DNA of 64,000 bases from an uncultured Vampirovibrio sp. (GCA_910583875.1 CAJTXT010000001.1:620001-684000); one strand, 5' to 3'; positions 26,116-35,108 are shown, counted from the first letter of the stretch. The notes: generated by a model from the sequence alone, not told the origin. Translations and numbers: made by a program.

Positions 26116-26655
26116 TTAATTAACAGCTGCAAAGCCTTCTTCAAGTGCTTTTGTATTACCTTCAAGCATTTGAGCTTTCTTACCTGTTAATTTTTCTTTC
26201 ATTGTAGATAAAATACCATCTTTTGTTACAACAGGAAAAGCTTTAATAAAAGCACCTAATGAAACAATATTAGCCATTTTTTCATTCCCTGTTTTATGAG
26301 CTATATCTGTCATAGGAACAAATTTATATGTAATATCTGTTCTTGAAGGTTCATTTTTAACAAGTGATGAGTTAACAACCATAACTCCGCCAGATTTAAT
26401 TTGACTTTCAAATCTTTCAAAAGAAGGGCCGTTTAATGCAATAACATTTTCCGGTTTATCAACAAAAGCGCAGGCAACTTCATCCTCATTTGACATACAA
26501 ACAGTACAATTAACTGTTCCGCCTCTCATTTCTGCTCCATAAGCAGGAAACCATGTAACATTTAAACCTTCATTCATACAAGCATTAGCCAATAATTGAC
26601 CAATAAATAAAACACCTTGACCGCCAAATCCTGCTATTAGTACATTAGAATTCAT
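26116..26655 (-). CDS. 2-oxoacid:ferredoxin oxidoreductase, gamma subunit
   Basis: Smallest catalytic-complex subunit of the four-subunit oxygen-sensitive enzyme that decarboxylates 2-oxoacids to acyl-CoA with ferredoxin reduction. Opens with LIAGFGGQGVLFIGQLLANA and has WFPAYGAEMRGGTVNCTV, both standard for the POR/KOR gamma fold. 179 residues. Its start shares one base with the beta subunit stop (TAATG). Last gene of the operon delta-alpha-beta-gamma. Confidence 0.9.
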   Translation of the reverse strand: MNSNVLIAGFGGQGVLFIGQLLANACMNEGLNVTWFPAYGAEMRGGTVNCTVCMSNEDEVACAFVDKPENVIALNGPSFERFESQIKSGGVMVVNSSLVKNEPSRTDITYKFVPMTDIAHKTGNEKMANIVSLGAFIKAFPVVTKDGILSTMKEKLTGKKAQMLEGNTKALEEGFAAVN

Positions 26656-27410
26656 TATTGTGCCTCACTGACTTTATCTTTATAAATACCTGGTTTAAAT
26701 ACTTCTGACATTTCGCCTCTAACCCTTGCATGAGCTTCTTGTGGAGTCATTTTCCAGTTTGTCGGGCAGGTTGCAAGTATTTCAACAAAGCCTGTTCCTA
26801 AACCTTTAATTTGAGCCTCAAAAGCTTTTTTAATACATTTTTTAGCGTGCATAATAGCTTGAGGACTATCAAGAGTAACTCTTGCTACATAGGCGGTTCC
26901 ATCTACTTCTTTTAATATTTCAGATATCTTTAACGGGAACCCGTTTAAATCTGCTTGACGACCTTTTGTAGTAGTTGTTGTAACTTGACCTAATAATGTA
27001 GTAGGGCCAGCTTGACCTCCTGTCATACCGTAAGTAGTATTATTAATACAAATAGTAGTAACTTTTTCGCCTCTTGTCATAGCATGAATAGTTTCTGCTA
27101 TACCAATAGAAGCTAAATCACCATCACCTTGATATGTAAAAACTATTTTATCTGGTTTTGCGCGTTTAACACCTGTTGCAACTGCAAGTGAACGTCCATG
27201 AGCTGCTTCTACAATATCTACATTAAAGAAATCATACGAGAAAATACTACAGCCAACAGAAGCTACACCTATTGTTTTTTCTCGTAAATTTAATTCATCA
27301 AGTACTTCTGCTACAAGTCTTACTGCAATACCATGGTCACATCCTGGGCAGAAGGTTATTCTAAAATCATCTCTGAACGAATCAGGTTTTTTATATACAA
27401 GCTGTTCCAT
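26655..27410 (-). CDS. 2-oxoacid:ferredoxin oxidoreductase, beta (thiamine diphosphate) subunit
   Basis: Binds thiamine diphosphate. FCPGCDHGIAVRLVAEVL near residue 20 and the cofactor loop GDGDLASIGIAETIHA with downstream INNTTYGMTGGQAGPTT are characteristic. The C..C pair in CPGCDHG is usual for KorB/VorB-type subunits. 251 residues. The start lies 20 bp inside the alpha gene. The narrow substrate (branched-chain 2-oxoacids or 2-oxoglutarate) cannot be settled by eye. Confidence 0.9.
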   Translation of the reverse strand: MEQLVYKKPDSFRDDFRITFCPGCDHGIAVRLVAEVLDELNLREKTIGVASVGCSIFSYDFFNVDIVEAAHGRSLAVATGVKRAKPDKIVFTYQGDGDLASIGIAETIHAMTRGEKVTTICINNTTYGMTGGQAGPTTLLGQVTTTTTKGRQADLNGFPLKISEILKEVDGTAYVARVTLDSPQAIMHAKKCIKKAFEAQIKGLGTGFVEILATCPTNWKMTPQEAHARVRGEMSEVFKPGIYKDKVSEAQ

Positions 27411-28488
27411 ATTTTTTCTCTACTATTTCTTTATAAACACTTTCAATTTGTTTGTAGATTTCTTCTACAGTCATCATCATACCCGCAGGTCTTCCATAGA
27501 ATTTAATTGGAATTGTAGCAGCACCAGCAATACTTGCTTTAATATCAGTAAGCATTTGACCGCAATTTAATTCTATATCTAAAATGCCGTCAACTTTTTG
27601 TGCTATTTCAGCCACAATTTTTTCAGGGAATGGATTTAATAAAATTGGTCTGAATAAACCTACTTTTAATCCGTTCTTTCTTGCCATTTTAACAGCAGCT
27701 TTTGCGATTCTTGCAATACTTCCAAAAGCGGTAATAACAAGTTTTGCACCTTCAGTTTCATATTTTTCAAAAAGATTTTCATTTTCAAGAATTTTATTAT
27801 ATTTAACAAATATCTTTTCAACTCTTTTACGTAAAGTTTCTTGTTCGCGTTCGATAGAAGCAATAAATCTTGGTTCTCTGTCTTTTGCGCCGTCAAGAGC
27901 CCAATCTGATTGGTCAATTTCTTCATAAGGATATTCGCCTATAACAGCTGGTTCCATCATTTGACCAAGCATACCGTCTGCCAATAAACAAACCGGAGTT
28001 CTATATTTTTGCGAAACATGGAAACATTTATAAGTTAAATCAATACATTCCTGCACGCTGTCAGGAGCATAAGTAACCAACTTATAGTCGCCGTTTCCGC
28101 CGCCTTTTGTAGCTTGGTAATAATCACCTTGAGAAGGGTAAATATAGCCTAAACCCGGACCGCCTCTCATAACACTAACAAGAACGCAAGGAATTTCGTC
28201 TCCTGCTATATAAGATAAACCTTCCTGCATAAGTGCAACCGCGCAAGATGAAGAAGATGTCATAGCTTTAACACCTGTTGAACCTGCGCCTAAAAGCATA
28301 TTGATAGCAGCAACTTCACTTTCTGCAGCTACAAAAGCTCTGCCTTCTTCAGGCATTTTACTACTTAAATATTCTCCTATTTCACTCTGCGGAGTAATAG
28401 GATATCCAAAATAACATTCACAACCTGCTTCAACAGCAGCTTGAGCAATTGCATAATTGCCTTTTAAAAGTTGTTTTTCTCTTTTCAT
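27391..28488 (-). CDS. vorB: 2-oxoacid:ferredoxin oxidoreductase, alpha subunit (VorB type)
   Basis: Substrate-side subunit with the pyrimidine-binding domain of thiamine diphosphate. LLKGNYAIAQAAVEAGC, FGYPITPQSEIGEYL and AESEVAAINMLLGAGSTG are typical; the overall layout (365 residues, separate delta ferredoxin gene of 71 residues) agrees with the VorB/KorA group, usually annotated as 3-methyl-2-oxobutanoate:ferredoxin oxidoreductase. Overlaps both neighbours (4 bp with delta, 20 bp with beta). Probably used for branched-chain amino-acid fermentation or for making acyl-CoA or glutamate precursors. Confidence 0.88.
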   Translation of the reverse strand: MKREKQLLKGNYAIAQAAVEAGCECYFGYPITPQSEIGEYLSSKMPEEGRAFVAAESEVAAINMLLGAGSTGVKAMTSSSSCAVALMQEGLSYIAGDEIPCVLVSVMRGGPGLGYIYPSQGDYYQATKGGGNGDYKLVTYAPDSVQECIDLTYKCFHVSQKYRTPVCLLADGMLGQMMEPAVIGEYPYEEIDQSDWALDGAKDREPRFIASIEREQETLRKRVEKIFVKYNKILENENLFEKYETEGAKLVITAFGSIARIAKAAVKMARKNGLKVGLFRPILLNPFPEKIVAEIAQKVDGILDIELNCGQMLTDIKASIAGAATIPIKFYGRPAGMMMTVEEIYKQIESVYKEIVEKKYGTACI

Positions 28489-28700
28489 CTGTACACCTTT
28501 TCAATTGCGATATCAGGACACACTCTTGCGCACATTGCGCATCCTACACAAGTTTTTTCTTCATTTATTTTCATAGGATAATATCCAAGAGCATTAACCG
28601 TTTCATCGATTTCTAAGACTTTATTAGGACATGCATCTATACATAAATAACAAGCTTTACATTTATCTCTATTTAGAACTATTCTTCCCATTTTTAACAA
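28485..28700 (-). CDS. 2-oxoacid:ferredoxin oxidoreductase, delta subunit (2x 4Fe-4S ferredoxin)
   Basis: 71 residues with two complete cluster motifs: CKACYLCIDACP and CVGCAMCARVCP, which relay electrons from the catalytic subunits. First gene of the four-gene operon; its stop overlaps the alpha start by 4 bp. It starts MLKMGRIVLNRDKCK; the second Met (MGRIVLNRD) is an equally possible start. Confidence 0.9.
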   Translation of the reverse strand: MLKMGRIVLNRDKCKACYLCIDACPNKVLEIDETVNALGYYPMKINEEKTCVGCAMCARVCPDIAIEKVYR

Positions 28701-28840
28701 ATCCGTTTTGTATGCTTATATATATCTTACTACTGAAATATTTTTTTGCTACTACTTAACAGATTAATATTAAAATTTACTAATTTTGCCCGTTAGAAAT
28801 CTTTATGATATTATACTGTTAAAAGGGAGATATTAGGGCT

Positions 28841-29773
28841 GTGCCGAGAAAAAAGTGTATTGAAATTGTTTTAGATGTAGAGACTACAGGGTTAGATTAT
28901 ACAAAAGAAAGAATGGTTGAGTTTGCTGCTATTCGTTTAGAGAACGGAAAAATGAAAGACCGTTTTGAAACATTAATTAATCCCGAGCAGCATATTAGAA
29001 AATCAAGCATCGCTATCCATGGAATAAAAGAAGAAGATGTAAAAGATGCTCCGACAGAAGCTGAAGTTATGCCTATGATTTTGGACTTTATTGGCGACTA
29101 CCCTATAGTTGCTCATAATGCTATTTTTGATTATTCCTTTATTAATGAAGCAAGTATTAGACAGACAGGCAAACCTATTACAAATGCAAGAATAGATTCG
29201 CAGATGATGTTTAAAGAAATTTATCCCGAACTTGAATCTTGCGGACTTGAAAGTTTAATGACAAAATTTAATATTGAATTTTCAACCCGCCACAGAGCTA
29301 TGGCTGATACTGAAGGGCTTGCTAAAGCATATCCTGAACTTAAAAAACTTTATGAAAAAAAATATGCTTGGCAAATTCAACAATTAGATAATATTGATTA
29401 TTTATTTGAAAGATATTTAAGAATTCAGCAAGCTGTTCAAGTTATGCAGTCAGAAATGCAAGATTTAAAATCAGTTTTCAGATTGTATTTTGAAAAAGGC
29501 GGAGAACCTATTCAATCTCATAATGGTGAAGTTCTTTCATATCAATCAAAACAGTCTTATGCTTATGATTTTGTTGAAATAAAAGATGTTTTAGAAGAAA
29601 TTGGTGCACTTCATAAAGCTGTTAAGTTGAATAATAACTTTGTGGACAGATTAGCTGTTTCTGGCGGCATTAGCAAAGAAAACAGAGAAAAGCTTGCAGC
29701 TGCAAGACAAATGCTTTCTGAATCAAGAAATGTTCATATTTCTAAAGCTGATAGAAAAGCTGAAAAAGTTTAA
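28841..29773 (+). CDS. DnaQ-like 3'-5' exonuclease (DEDDh) with unknown C-terminal region
   Basis: Residues ~5-165 are an exonuclease of the DNA polymerase III epsilon fold: VLDVETTGLD (D, E), AHNAIFDYSFINE (D), and HRAMADTEGLAKAY (H and D). The remaining ~145 residues are helical, ending in a basic tail, with no domain I recognise, so this may be a repair or RNA-processing nuclease rather than the replicative proofreader. GTG start with GGGAG about 12 bases upstream and AGGG closer. Monocistronic, divergent from the ferredoxin oxidoreductase operon. Confidence 0.82.
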   Translation: MPRKKCIEIVLDVETTGLDYTKERMVEFAAIRLENGKMKDRFETLINPEQHIRKSSIAIHGIKEEDVKDAPTEAEVMPMILDFIGDYPIVAHNAIFDYSFINEASIRQTGKPITNARIDSQMMFKEIYPELESCGLESLMTKFNIEFSTRHRAMADTEGLAKAYPELKKLYEKKYAWQIQQLDNIDYLFERYLRIQQAVQVMQSEMQDLKSVFRLYFEKGGEPIQSHNGEVLSYQSKQSYAYDFVEIKDVLEEIGALHKAVKLNNNFVDRLAVSGGISKENREKLAAARQMLSESRNVHISKADRKAEKV

Positions 29774-29882
29774 ATTCAAAATATAAAAAAGGAATTGAGG
29801 ATAACTTTATATTGAAATAACTAAAATAGTTACCCTGTACTTATCTGGCTACTTTTCTAAATTATTTTTTCTAAATAAAAAC

Positions 29883-29911
29883 TGTCATGCTGAACTTGTT
29901 TCAGCATGACA
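29883..29911. repeat. Minimal palindromic repeat (single 29-bp palindrome)
   Basis: A compact copy: TGTCATGCTGAACTTGTTTC followed directly by AGCATGACA. It looks like the two outer ends of a full element joined at the centre, either the ancestral unit or an internal deletion. It sits in the 236-bp gap before the aminotransferase gene. Confidence 0.9.
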
Positions 29912-29955
29912 TAGTTAAATTTTTAAATTTTACTTATTAAGATTATATAAAGGCA

Positions 29956-29961
29956 TATAAT
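29956..29961 (+). promoter_or_regulatory. Possible -10 box of the DegT aminotransferase gene
   Basis: TATAAT 49 bp before the start codon. The upstream -35 is poor (TTACTT at 29931 with 19-bp spacing), so only the -10 is proposed. Confidence 0.35.
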
Positions 29962-30009
29962 ACCTGTGCTAAACTATATATAGATAGTTAGTGAGCAGAG
30001 GAGATTTAT

Positions 30010-31128
30010 ATGATACCTATTTTAGATTCAAAAAGACAATATGCAAAAATAGGAAAAGAAATTGAAAAAGAAGTTCTTGAAGTATTAGCTTCAGGTTCAT
30101 ATATTTTAGGCAAACATAATAAAGCACTTCAAACAGAATTTGCTGATTTTGTAGGTACAAAATTTTCTGTAGGTTTAAACTCAGGAACTGATGCACTTCA
30201 TTTAGCATTAAGAGCTTTAAATATCGGACGTGGTGATGAAGTTATTACAACTGCTTTCACATTTGTTGCAACCGCAAGTGCAATTGGTTTAGCAGGAGCA
30301 ACTCCTGTATTTGTTGATATTAATCCTGATACATTTAACATTGATGCAGATAAAATTGAAGCAGCTATTACACCAAAAACAAAAGCTATTATTCCGGTTC
30401 ATTTATATGGTCAGCCTGCTGAAATGGATAAAATTATGGACATTGCAAAACGCCATAATTTAAAAGTAGTTGAAGACTGCTGTCAAGCTATCGGTGCTGA
30501 ATATAAAGGTCAAAAAGTTGGCTCTTTCGGTGATTTCGGATGCTTCAGTTTCTATCCTACTAAAAATTTAGGCGGTATGGGTGATGGCGGTATGATTACT
30601 TGTAACGATGAAGCTCTATTTAACAGAGTTTTAGCATTAAGAAATCATGGCGGTGCTATCAGATATTATCACGACGAATTAGGTGTAAACTCAAGATTAG
30701 ACGAAATTCAAGCTGCTATTTTAAGAGTTAAATTAAATTATATTAACGAATGGAATGCTGCAAGAAGAGAAAATGCTTACAGATATAACGAATTATTTTC
30801 AAAATATCCTGAAATTGAAACACCAAAAGAAGTTCATGATTCATATTGTGTTTATCACCAATATACAATCAGAATTGAAAACCGTGATGAAGTACATAAA
30901 CTTCTTCAAGAAAATGGTGTTGGTGCAATGATTTATTATCCTGTTCCATTACATTTACAAAAACTACATAAAGAATTAGGTTATAAAGAAGGCGATTTAC
31001 CATTAACTGAAAAAGATACAAAACTTGTTATGTCTCTTCCTATGTTCCCTGAATTAACAGAAGAAGAACAAAAAACAGTTGTTGAAACAGTTGTAAAATG
31101 TTTGAATATGACTAAACAAACTGTGTAA
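30010..31128 (+). CDS. DegT/DnrJ/EryC1/StrS-family sugar aminotransferase
   Basis: PLP enzyme that puts an amino group on a keto-sugar nucleotide for surface glycans. Signs: NSGTDALHLALRAL (cofactor phosphate), TAFTFVATASAI, VEDCCQAIGAEYKGQ (the D that pairs with the pyridine N), and FYPTKNLGGMGDGGM with the Schiff-base Lys near residue 185. R-N-H-G and RLDEIQAAILRVKL follow as usual. 372 residues. AGAGGAG precedes the ATG. It is alone between a repeat and a terminator, so the pathway cannot be named from context. Confidence 0.92.
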   Translation: MIPILDSKRQYAKIGKEIEKEVLEVLASGSYILGKHNKALQTEFADFVGTKFSVGLNSGTDALHLALRALNIGRGDEVITTAFTFVATASAIGLAGATPVFVDINPDTFNIDADKIEAAITPKTKAIIPVHLYGQPAEMDKIMDIAKRHNLKVVEDCCQAIGAEYKGQKVGSFGDFGCFSFYPTKNLGGMGDGGMITCNDEALFNRVLALRNHGGAIRYYHDELGVNSRLDEIQAAILRVKLNYINEWNAARRENAYRYNELFSKYPEIETPKEVHDSYCVYHQYTIRIENRDEVHKLLQENGVGAMIYYPVPLHLQKLHKELGYKEGDLPLTEKDTKLVMSLPMFPELTEEEQKTVVETVVKCLNMTKQTV

Positions 31129-31147
31129 AATAATTATAATGAATAAA

Positions 31148-31191
31148 AAAACAAAAAACAGGGATTTATATATTTTCCTGTTTTTTGTTTT
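31148..31191 (+). terminator. Intrinsic terminator of the aminotransferase gene
   Basis: 15-bp stem (31148-31162 with 31177-31191; CAGG..CCTG base) ending in TTTTTTGTTTTT, 20 bp past the stop. The A-rich left arm also makes it usable in reverse. Confidence 0.85.
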
Positions 31192-31293
31192 TAATATTAA
31201 ATAGAAAGATAATAAGATTAGGCTTAGATTTTGTAAAAATATCCAGTTTTCTACTAGATTTTATTTTTCTAAAATAATGATATAAATCCTAAG

Positions 31294-31326
31294 TTGGAAA
31301 AACCCTGAAACAAGTTCAGGGTGACA
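31294..31326. repeat. Half copy of the palindromic repeat (right arm only)
   Basis: TTGGAAAAACCCTGAAACAAG and on to GGGTGACA. No left arm is recognisable upstream. It and the terminator are the only features in the 346-bp gap 31129-31474; the rest is AT-rich. Confidence 0.8.
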
Positions 31327-31474
31327 AGAAAGTTTTATTATATTTTAAAACTCAGTATTTTCTTAAATGAAAATTTAAGAATAACAAAAAATAAAAATCT
31401 TATCTCTTTTATTGCTTTATTTTACAGAATTTAAAAAAAGTTATATTATAAATTAAAAGTAATAAGAGGTTTAT

Positions 31475-31810
31475 ATGAGTACAGACTGTATTTTTTGTAA
31501 AATTGCAAATAAAGAAATTCCAACAAATTTAATATATGAAGATGAAAAAGTAGTTGCGTTTAATGATTTAAACCCTCAAGCACCAACTCATTTTCTTGTT
31601 ATACCTAAAAAACATTATGCTTCATTAAATGAAATAGATTCAAAAGAAGCATTTGCTGATATTTTTTCATCAATACCTAAAATTACAAAACAACTTGGAA
31701 TAAAAGAATATAGAACTGTGATAAATACAGGTGCAACTGCAGGACAAACAGTTTTCCATATTCATGTGCATGTTATGGCAGGAAGGGAGTTTACTTGGCC
31801 TGCTGGCTAA
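31475..31810 (+). CDS. HIT-family nucleotide hydrolase (HINT type)
   Basis: Small hydrolase of nucleoside phosphoramidates or dinucleotides. CIFCKIANKEIPTNLIYEDE opens the protein and HIHVHVMAGREFTWPAG is the histidine triad with the HINT-type C-terminus. 111 residues, normal. AGAGG before the ATG. The next gene starts 3 bp downstream. Confidence 0.93.
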   Translation: MSTDCIFCKIANKEIPTNLIYEDEKVVAFNDLNPQAPTHFLVIPKKHYASLNEIDSKEAFADIFSSIPKITKQLGIKEYRTVINTGATAGQTVFHIHVHVMAGREFTWPAG

Positions 31811-31813
31811 ATT

Positions 31814-32137
31814 ATGTATAATCGCTGGTATGATAATTATCCCGATTTAAAATCACTTCTAATGCTTTTAGAAACATTAGATGATTATCATATTGAAATT
31901 ATTGCTCAAGATTTTCTTCAAATAATAACAACCAAATATCAAGATAAGTTTGACTTGGCAATACAGCGTATGTCAGACAATGCACCGCCTGGGTATAACA
32001 GGTGGTACGACGAAAATTATAACTTACATACTTGTATTGAATTTGTAAAATTATTAGATGATAATGAAAAAATCGAATTGATAAATTCTTTTATAATGTC
32101 ACTTTTAAGCTTTATAACGAATGTAGATGATGAATAA
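31814..32137 (+). CDS. Unrecognised 107-aa protein with an internal duplication
   Basis: No family recognised. Two halves align: YNRWYDNYPDLKSLLMLLET (from residue 2) and YNRWYDENYNLHTCIEFVKL (from residue 61), each followed by LDD and a helix of similar pattern (IEIIAQDFLQIITT / IELINSFIMSLLSF). The halves are joined by a short linker with NAPPG. Acidic, no signal or membrane helix. Placed between a HIT hydrolase (3 bp) and an SDR (overlap 11 bp), so co-expressed with both. Confidence 0.7.
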   Translation: MYNRWYDNYPDLKSLLMLLETLDDYHIEIIAQDFLQIITTKYQDKFDLAIQRMSDNAPPGYNRWYDENYNLHTCIEFVKLLDDNEKIELINSFIMSLLSFITNVDDE

Positions 32138-32855
32138 GAAAAATATATTAATTACAGGCTCCTCACAAGGTATAGGTTTAGCAATAGCAAAGCATTTTGC
32201 TAAAGATTATAATGTTTATATTACAGGAAGATACGAAGATAAACTAAAGAAATTGTGTGATGAAAATAATTTTTCAGGTTATAGTGCTATTGATTTATTT
32301 AGCGAAAATTCTACAGAAAAATTATTGTCACAATTAGCTGTTGATATTGATATTTTAATAAATAATGCAGGTGTTTATTTTTATTCTCCAATTGAAAAAA
32401 TGGTTAATGAAAATATATTAAAATCAATTATGTTAAATTCTGTTGCGCCTTATGAATTATCGAAATTAGTTGTTCCATATATGAAAAAGCAGCAATGGGG
32501 AAGAATTATAAATATTGGTTCTATTTCAGGAGTAATGGGAGAGGCTAATGCTTCTATATATTCAATGACAAAAGCCTCATTAATAGGGCTTACAAAATCT
32601 TTAGCCTTAGAACTTGCCCAGGATAATATAACAGTTAATATAATAAACCCAGGCTGGGTTGATACAGAATTAATAAATAATGAAAATTTAGAAGAAGATT
32701 TTACTAAAGATGAGATTATAGAAACAATTCCTCAGCGAAGATTTGTAACTCCTGAAGAAATTGCTAATACTTGTGAATATTTAATATCAGATAAAGCAAA
32801 AACAATAACCGGGCAATCTATAAATATTTGTGCAGGGTTATCTTTGGGATTTTAA
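32127..32855 (+). CDS. Short-chain dehydrogenase/reductase (FabG-like)
   Basis: NAD(P)-dependent oxidoreductase of 242 residues. TGSSQGIGLAIA is the cofactor loop, INNAGVYF the structural NNAG motif, and GSISG with YSMTKAS the Ser-Tyr-Lys triad. The C-terminal GWVDTELI..TITGQSINICAGLSLGF resembles 3-oxoacyl-ACP reductases, but context (HIT, unknown protein) gives no substrate. The start overlaps the preceding gene; ATG at 32127 and 32130 are both possible. Its TAA is the first part of the long hairpin that follows. Confidence 0.9.
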   Translation: MMNKKNILITGSSQGIGLAIAKHFAKDYNVYITGRYEDKLKKLCDENNFSGYSAIDLFSENSTEKLLSQLAVDIDILINNAGVYFYSPIEKMVNENILKSIMLNSVAPYELSKLVVPYMKKQQWGRIINIGSISGVMGEANASIYSMTKASLIGLTKSLALELAQDNITVNIINPGWVDTELINNENLEEDFTKDEIIETIPQRRFVTPEEIANTCEYLISDKAKTITGQSINICAGLSLGF

Positions 32856-32973
32856 ATGAAAAATAATGAGCAATATGGATTTTTATTTTGAAGACCATTG
32901 TTTTCTTGTCCTTTAGGACAAAAAACACAGGTCAAAAAATAAAAATCCATATTGCTCATTATTTTTCATTTAA
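32852..32973 (-). ncRNA. Long perfect hairpin with conserved core (element A), 3' of obg
   Basis: Two 38-bp arms (32852-32889 and 32936-32973) are perfectly complementary and fill the whole space between the convergent SDR and obg genes. Read on the minus strand it starts at the base after the obg stop codon. The apex holds TTGACCTGTGTTTTTT (32935-32920), a palindromic loop GTCCTAAAGGACAAG, and AAAACAATGGTCTTCAA (32904-32888). The core recurs in the hairpin at 36460-36567, whose arms are unrelated. No T-run follows the stem, so it is not an ordinary terminator. Typed as an RNA element by inference; it could act as DNA. Confidence 0.6.
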
Positions 32974-34239
32974 TTAATACAAATAATCAAACTCAAGGTG
33001 TCCAATTTTAACAATATCACCTTCTTGTACACCTGCTGCTTTTAAAGCGTCAAATACTCCCATAGATTTCAATATATTTTGAAATCTGTATAATTGCTCT
33101 GTATTTCTGCCATCTGTAACATTTGCAAGTCTGAAAATTTTTCCGCCTTCAACAACATAAGTATGTTTGTCTACTTTATATACGCTGTATGAACTGTCAT
33201 CATTATCAGTTGCGCCGTCATCTTCTTCAACATCAACAGCAATAACAGGTTTTGGAATTTCATCAACTTTCTTGGAAACAAAATGCATGAATTCGTTTAT
33301 GTTTTCTCTTGTTGCAGCCGATATTAAAAATACATCATCTGCTACTTGTTTAAATTCATTGTAATATTTTGTTTTTGTTTCTTCATCAATAGAGTCAATT
33401 TTATTTAATGCAACTATTTGATAAACAGAAGCTAATTGTTCAGAGTGTTTTTTTAATTCTTCATTAATAATTTTGTAGTTATTCATTGGATTTTCAGCAG
33501 TCAAATCTACTAAATGAATTAAGAAACGACATCTTTCAACATGGCGTAAAAACTCATGACCAAGCCCGATACCTTCAGAAGCTCCTTCAATTAATCCGGG
33601 AATATCTGCTAGTACATAACCGTCGCCGCTATCTTTTTTTACTACGCCAAGATTTGGAACAAGGGTTGTAAAAGGATAGTCTGCAATTTTGGGTTTTGCA
33701 GAACTTACGGAACTTATAAGGGTTGATTTACCTGCATTAGGCATTCCTAATAAACCGACATCGGCAATTAATTTAAGCTCAAGTTCAAGAGTTCTTTCAA
33801 TACCGTTTTCACCGGGTTCACAATATTGGGGGGCTCTTTTTTGAGCGGTTGCAAAACAAGCATTTCCTCTTCCGCCGCGTCCGCCTTGAGCAACCATTAT
33901 TGTTTGTTCAGGGGTGTTTAAATCCGCAATGATTTTACCTGTTGTTACGTCTTTTACAATAGTACCTACAGGAACTTTAACGTATAAATCTTTTCCGCAT
34001 TTACCATGCTGGGTTTTAATATAGCCGTTTTCACCGTTTTCTGCTTTAAATACAGATTGAAACTTAAAGTCCATAAGAGTTGTCATATCTTCTGTCGCAA
34101 CAAAATATACATCTCCGCCTTTACCGCCATTGCCTCCAGCCGGACCGCCTTTATCAACATATTTTTCTCTTCTCCAGGCAACTATACCATTACCGCCTTT
34201 GCCTGATAAGATTTTTATTCTTGTTTTATCTAAAAACAT
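32974..34239 (-). CDS. obg: GTPase Obg (CgtA)
   Basis: Ribosome-associated GTPase acting in 50S assembly. The glycine-rich N-terminal Obg fold (KILSGKGGNGIVAWRREKYV) spans ~1-158, the G domain has GMPNAGKSTLI, DIPGLIEGASEGIGLGHEFL and NKID, and the C-terminal OCT domain (~345-421) ends GDIVKIGHLEFDYLY. 421 residues, normal. Transcribed alone; the long hairpin element begins directly behind its stop. Confidence 0.95.
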   Translation of the reverse strand: MFLDKTRIKILSGKGGNGIVAWRREKYVDKGGPAGGNGGKGGDVYFVATEDMTTLMDFKFQSVFKAENGENGYIKTQHGKCGKDLYVKVPVGTIVKDVTTGKIIADLNTPEQTIMVAQGGRGGRGNACFATAQKRAPQYCEPGENGIERTLELELKLIADVGLLGMPNAGKSTLISSVSSAKPKIADYPFTTLVPNLGVVKKDSGDGYVLADIPGLIEGASEGIGLGHEFLRHVERCRFLIHLVDLTAENPMNNYKIINEELKKHSEQLASVYQIVALNKIDSIDEETKTKYYNEFKQVADDVFLISAATRENINEFMHFVSKKVDEIPKPVIAVDVEEDDGATDNDDSSYSVYKVDKHTYVVEGGKIFRLANVTDGRNTEQLYRFQNILKSMGVFDALKAAGVQEGDIVKIGHLEFDYLY

Positions 34240-34321
34240 TTTGTTTCCTTCTGTAGTTAAAAACTATTATAAAACAAACATGAATAATTAATTTCCATAT
34301 TAATAATATATACAACAATGT

Positions 34322-34405
34322 TGTCTTGCTGAACTTGTTTCGGCATCTTTCCAATTGGAAATAATATTTCTAAATCTAAGACCCTGAAATAAATTCAGGG
34401 TGACA
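34322..34405. repeat. Chimeric palindromic repeat (arms from two variants)
   Basis: Left arm TGTCTTGCTGAACTTGTTTC.. is of the ATGCTGAA type, right arm ..ACCCTGAAATAAATTCAGGG.. of the ACCCTGAA type, so the arms no longer pair fully. Suggests exchange between elements. Confidence 0.85.
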
Positions 34406-34443
34406 GCTTTAGTTATTCTTAATTCATATTTATATATGTTGTG

Positions 34444-34511
34444 TGGGAAACCAGACATTTTCGCAAAATCTATGATTTTGGAAAAAGTAGTCAAACAAGT
34501 TCGGAATGACA
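34444..34511. repeat. Insert-bearing right arm of the palindromic repeat
   Basis: Insert TGGGAAACCAGAC..AAAGTAGTC (34444-34492, 49 bp) followed by AAACAAGTTCGGAATGACA. The part of the arm before the insert is decayed. Third copy of the same insert at the same arm position. Confidence 0.88.
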
Positions 34512-34545
34512 TAAAATATCATACTAAATAGAACCAAAATTCAAC

Positions 34546-34650
34546 TGTCACCCTGAACTCGTTTCAGGGTCTTTCCAACTTAGAATATATTCTTTTTAAT
34601 TTCATACTTAATATAAAATTATAAGACCCTGAAACGAGTTCAGGGTGACA
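34546..34650. repeat. Palindromic dispersed repeat, intact copy (GAACTCGTTTC variant)
   Basis: Arms TGTCACCCTGAACTCGTTTC.. and ..GAAACGAGTTCAGGGTGACA. The central T to C change is matched on the opposite arm. With the two preceding elements it fills the 461-bp gap between obg and the next minus-strand gene; no coding region is supported there. Confidence 0.95.
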
Positions 34651-34700
34651 TTGTTTGATATAAATAAAATACATTGTTAAAAACAATAATGTTAATTGTT

Positions 34701-35108
34701 TTATGCTTTTACCAGATTTTCTTTTAATATATTTTCCAGAATTTCGCAGCTATCATTAACCATACTGCAGCAATGTTGTTTTCTTTCAGGTGAATGAAAC
34801 TCAAAACCGGCTGATAAAACTTTGCAGCAATTAACTTTATATTTTTCAGCAAATTTTTCATTAAACTGTTTTGCTAAAGCTCTTGCCTGCATACCATCAC
34901 GCTCAGCATTTTTACCATACATTGAGCCAATGACAATTTGTGCACCTGCGACTGCACCGCATAAACATCTTACACCCATTCCGCCAGAAAAAGATGTTGC
35001 AACACTTAATAATTCTTTTGGTGCATAACCTTTATCTATTGCTGCTTGTACAACTGATTCAGAACAAGAATAACCTTGTAAAAAATATTTAACTGCTAAA
35101 TCTTTCAT
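34701..35108 (-). CDS. C_GCAxxG_C_C-family redox-type protein
   Basis: 135 residues from ATG 35108 (GGAGG four to five bases upstream; a longer in-frame start at 35144 has none). Conserved cysteines: GYSCSES, GGMGVRCLCGAVAGA, NCC, and KQHCCSMV, the pattern that names the family. Members are thought to handle electrons or metals; no function is firmly known. Monocistronic. Confidence 0.85.
   Translation of the reverse strand: MKDLAVKYFLQGYSCSESVVQAAIDKGYAPKELLSVATSFSGGMGVRCLCGAVAGAQIVIGSMYGKNAERDGMQARALAKQFNEKFAEKYKVNCCKVLSAGFEFHSPERKQHCCSMVNDSCEILENILKENLVKA

Noticed and set aside
34300..34512. 70-codon minus-strand frame over the repeats behind obg
   Set aside because: Entirely composed of dispersed repeat sequence; no ribosome site and no coding pattern.
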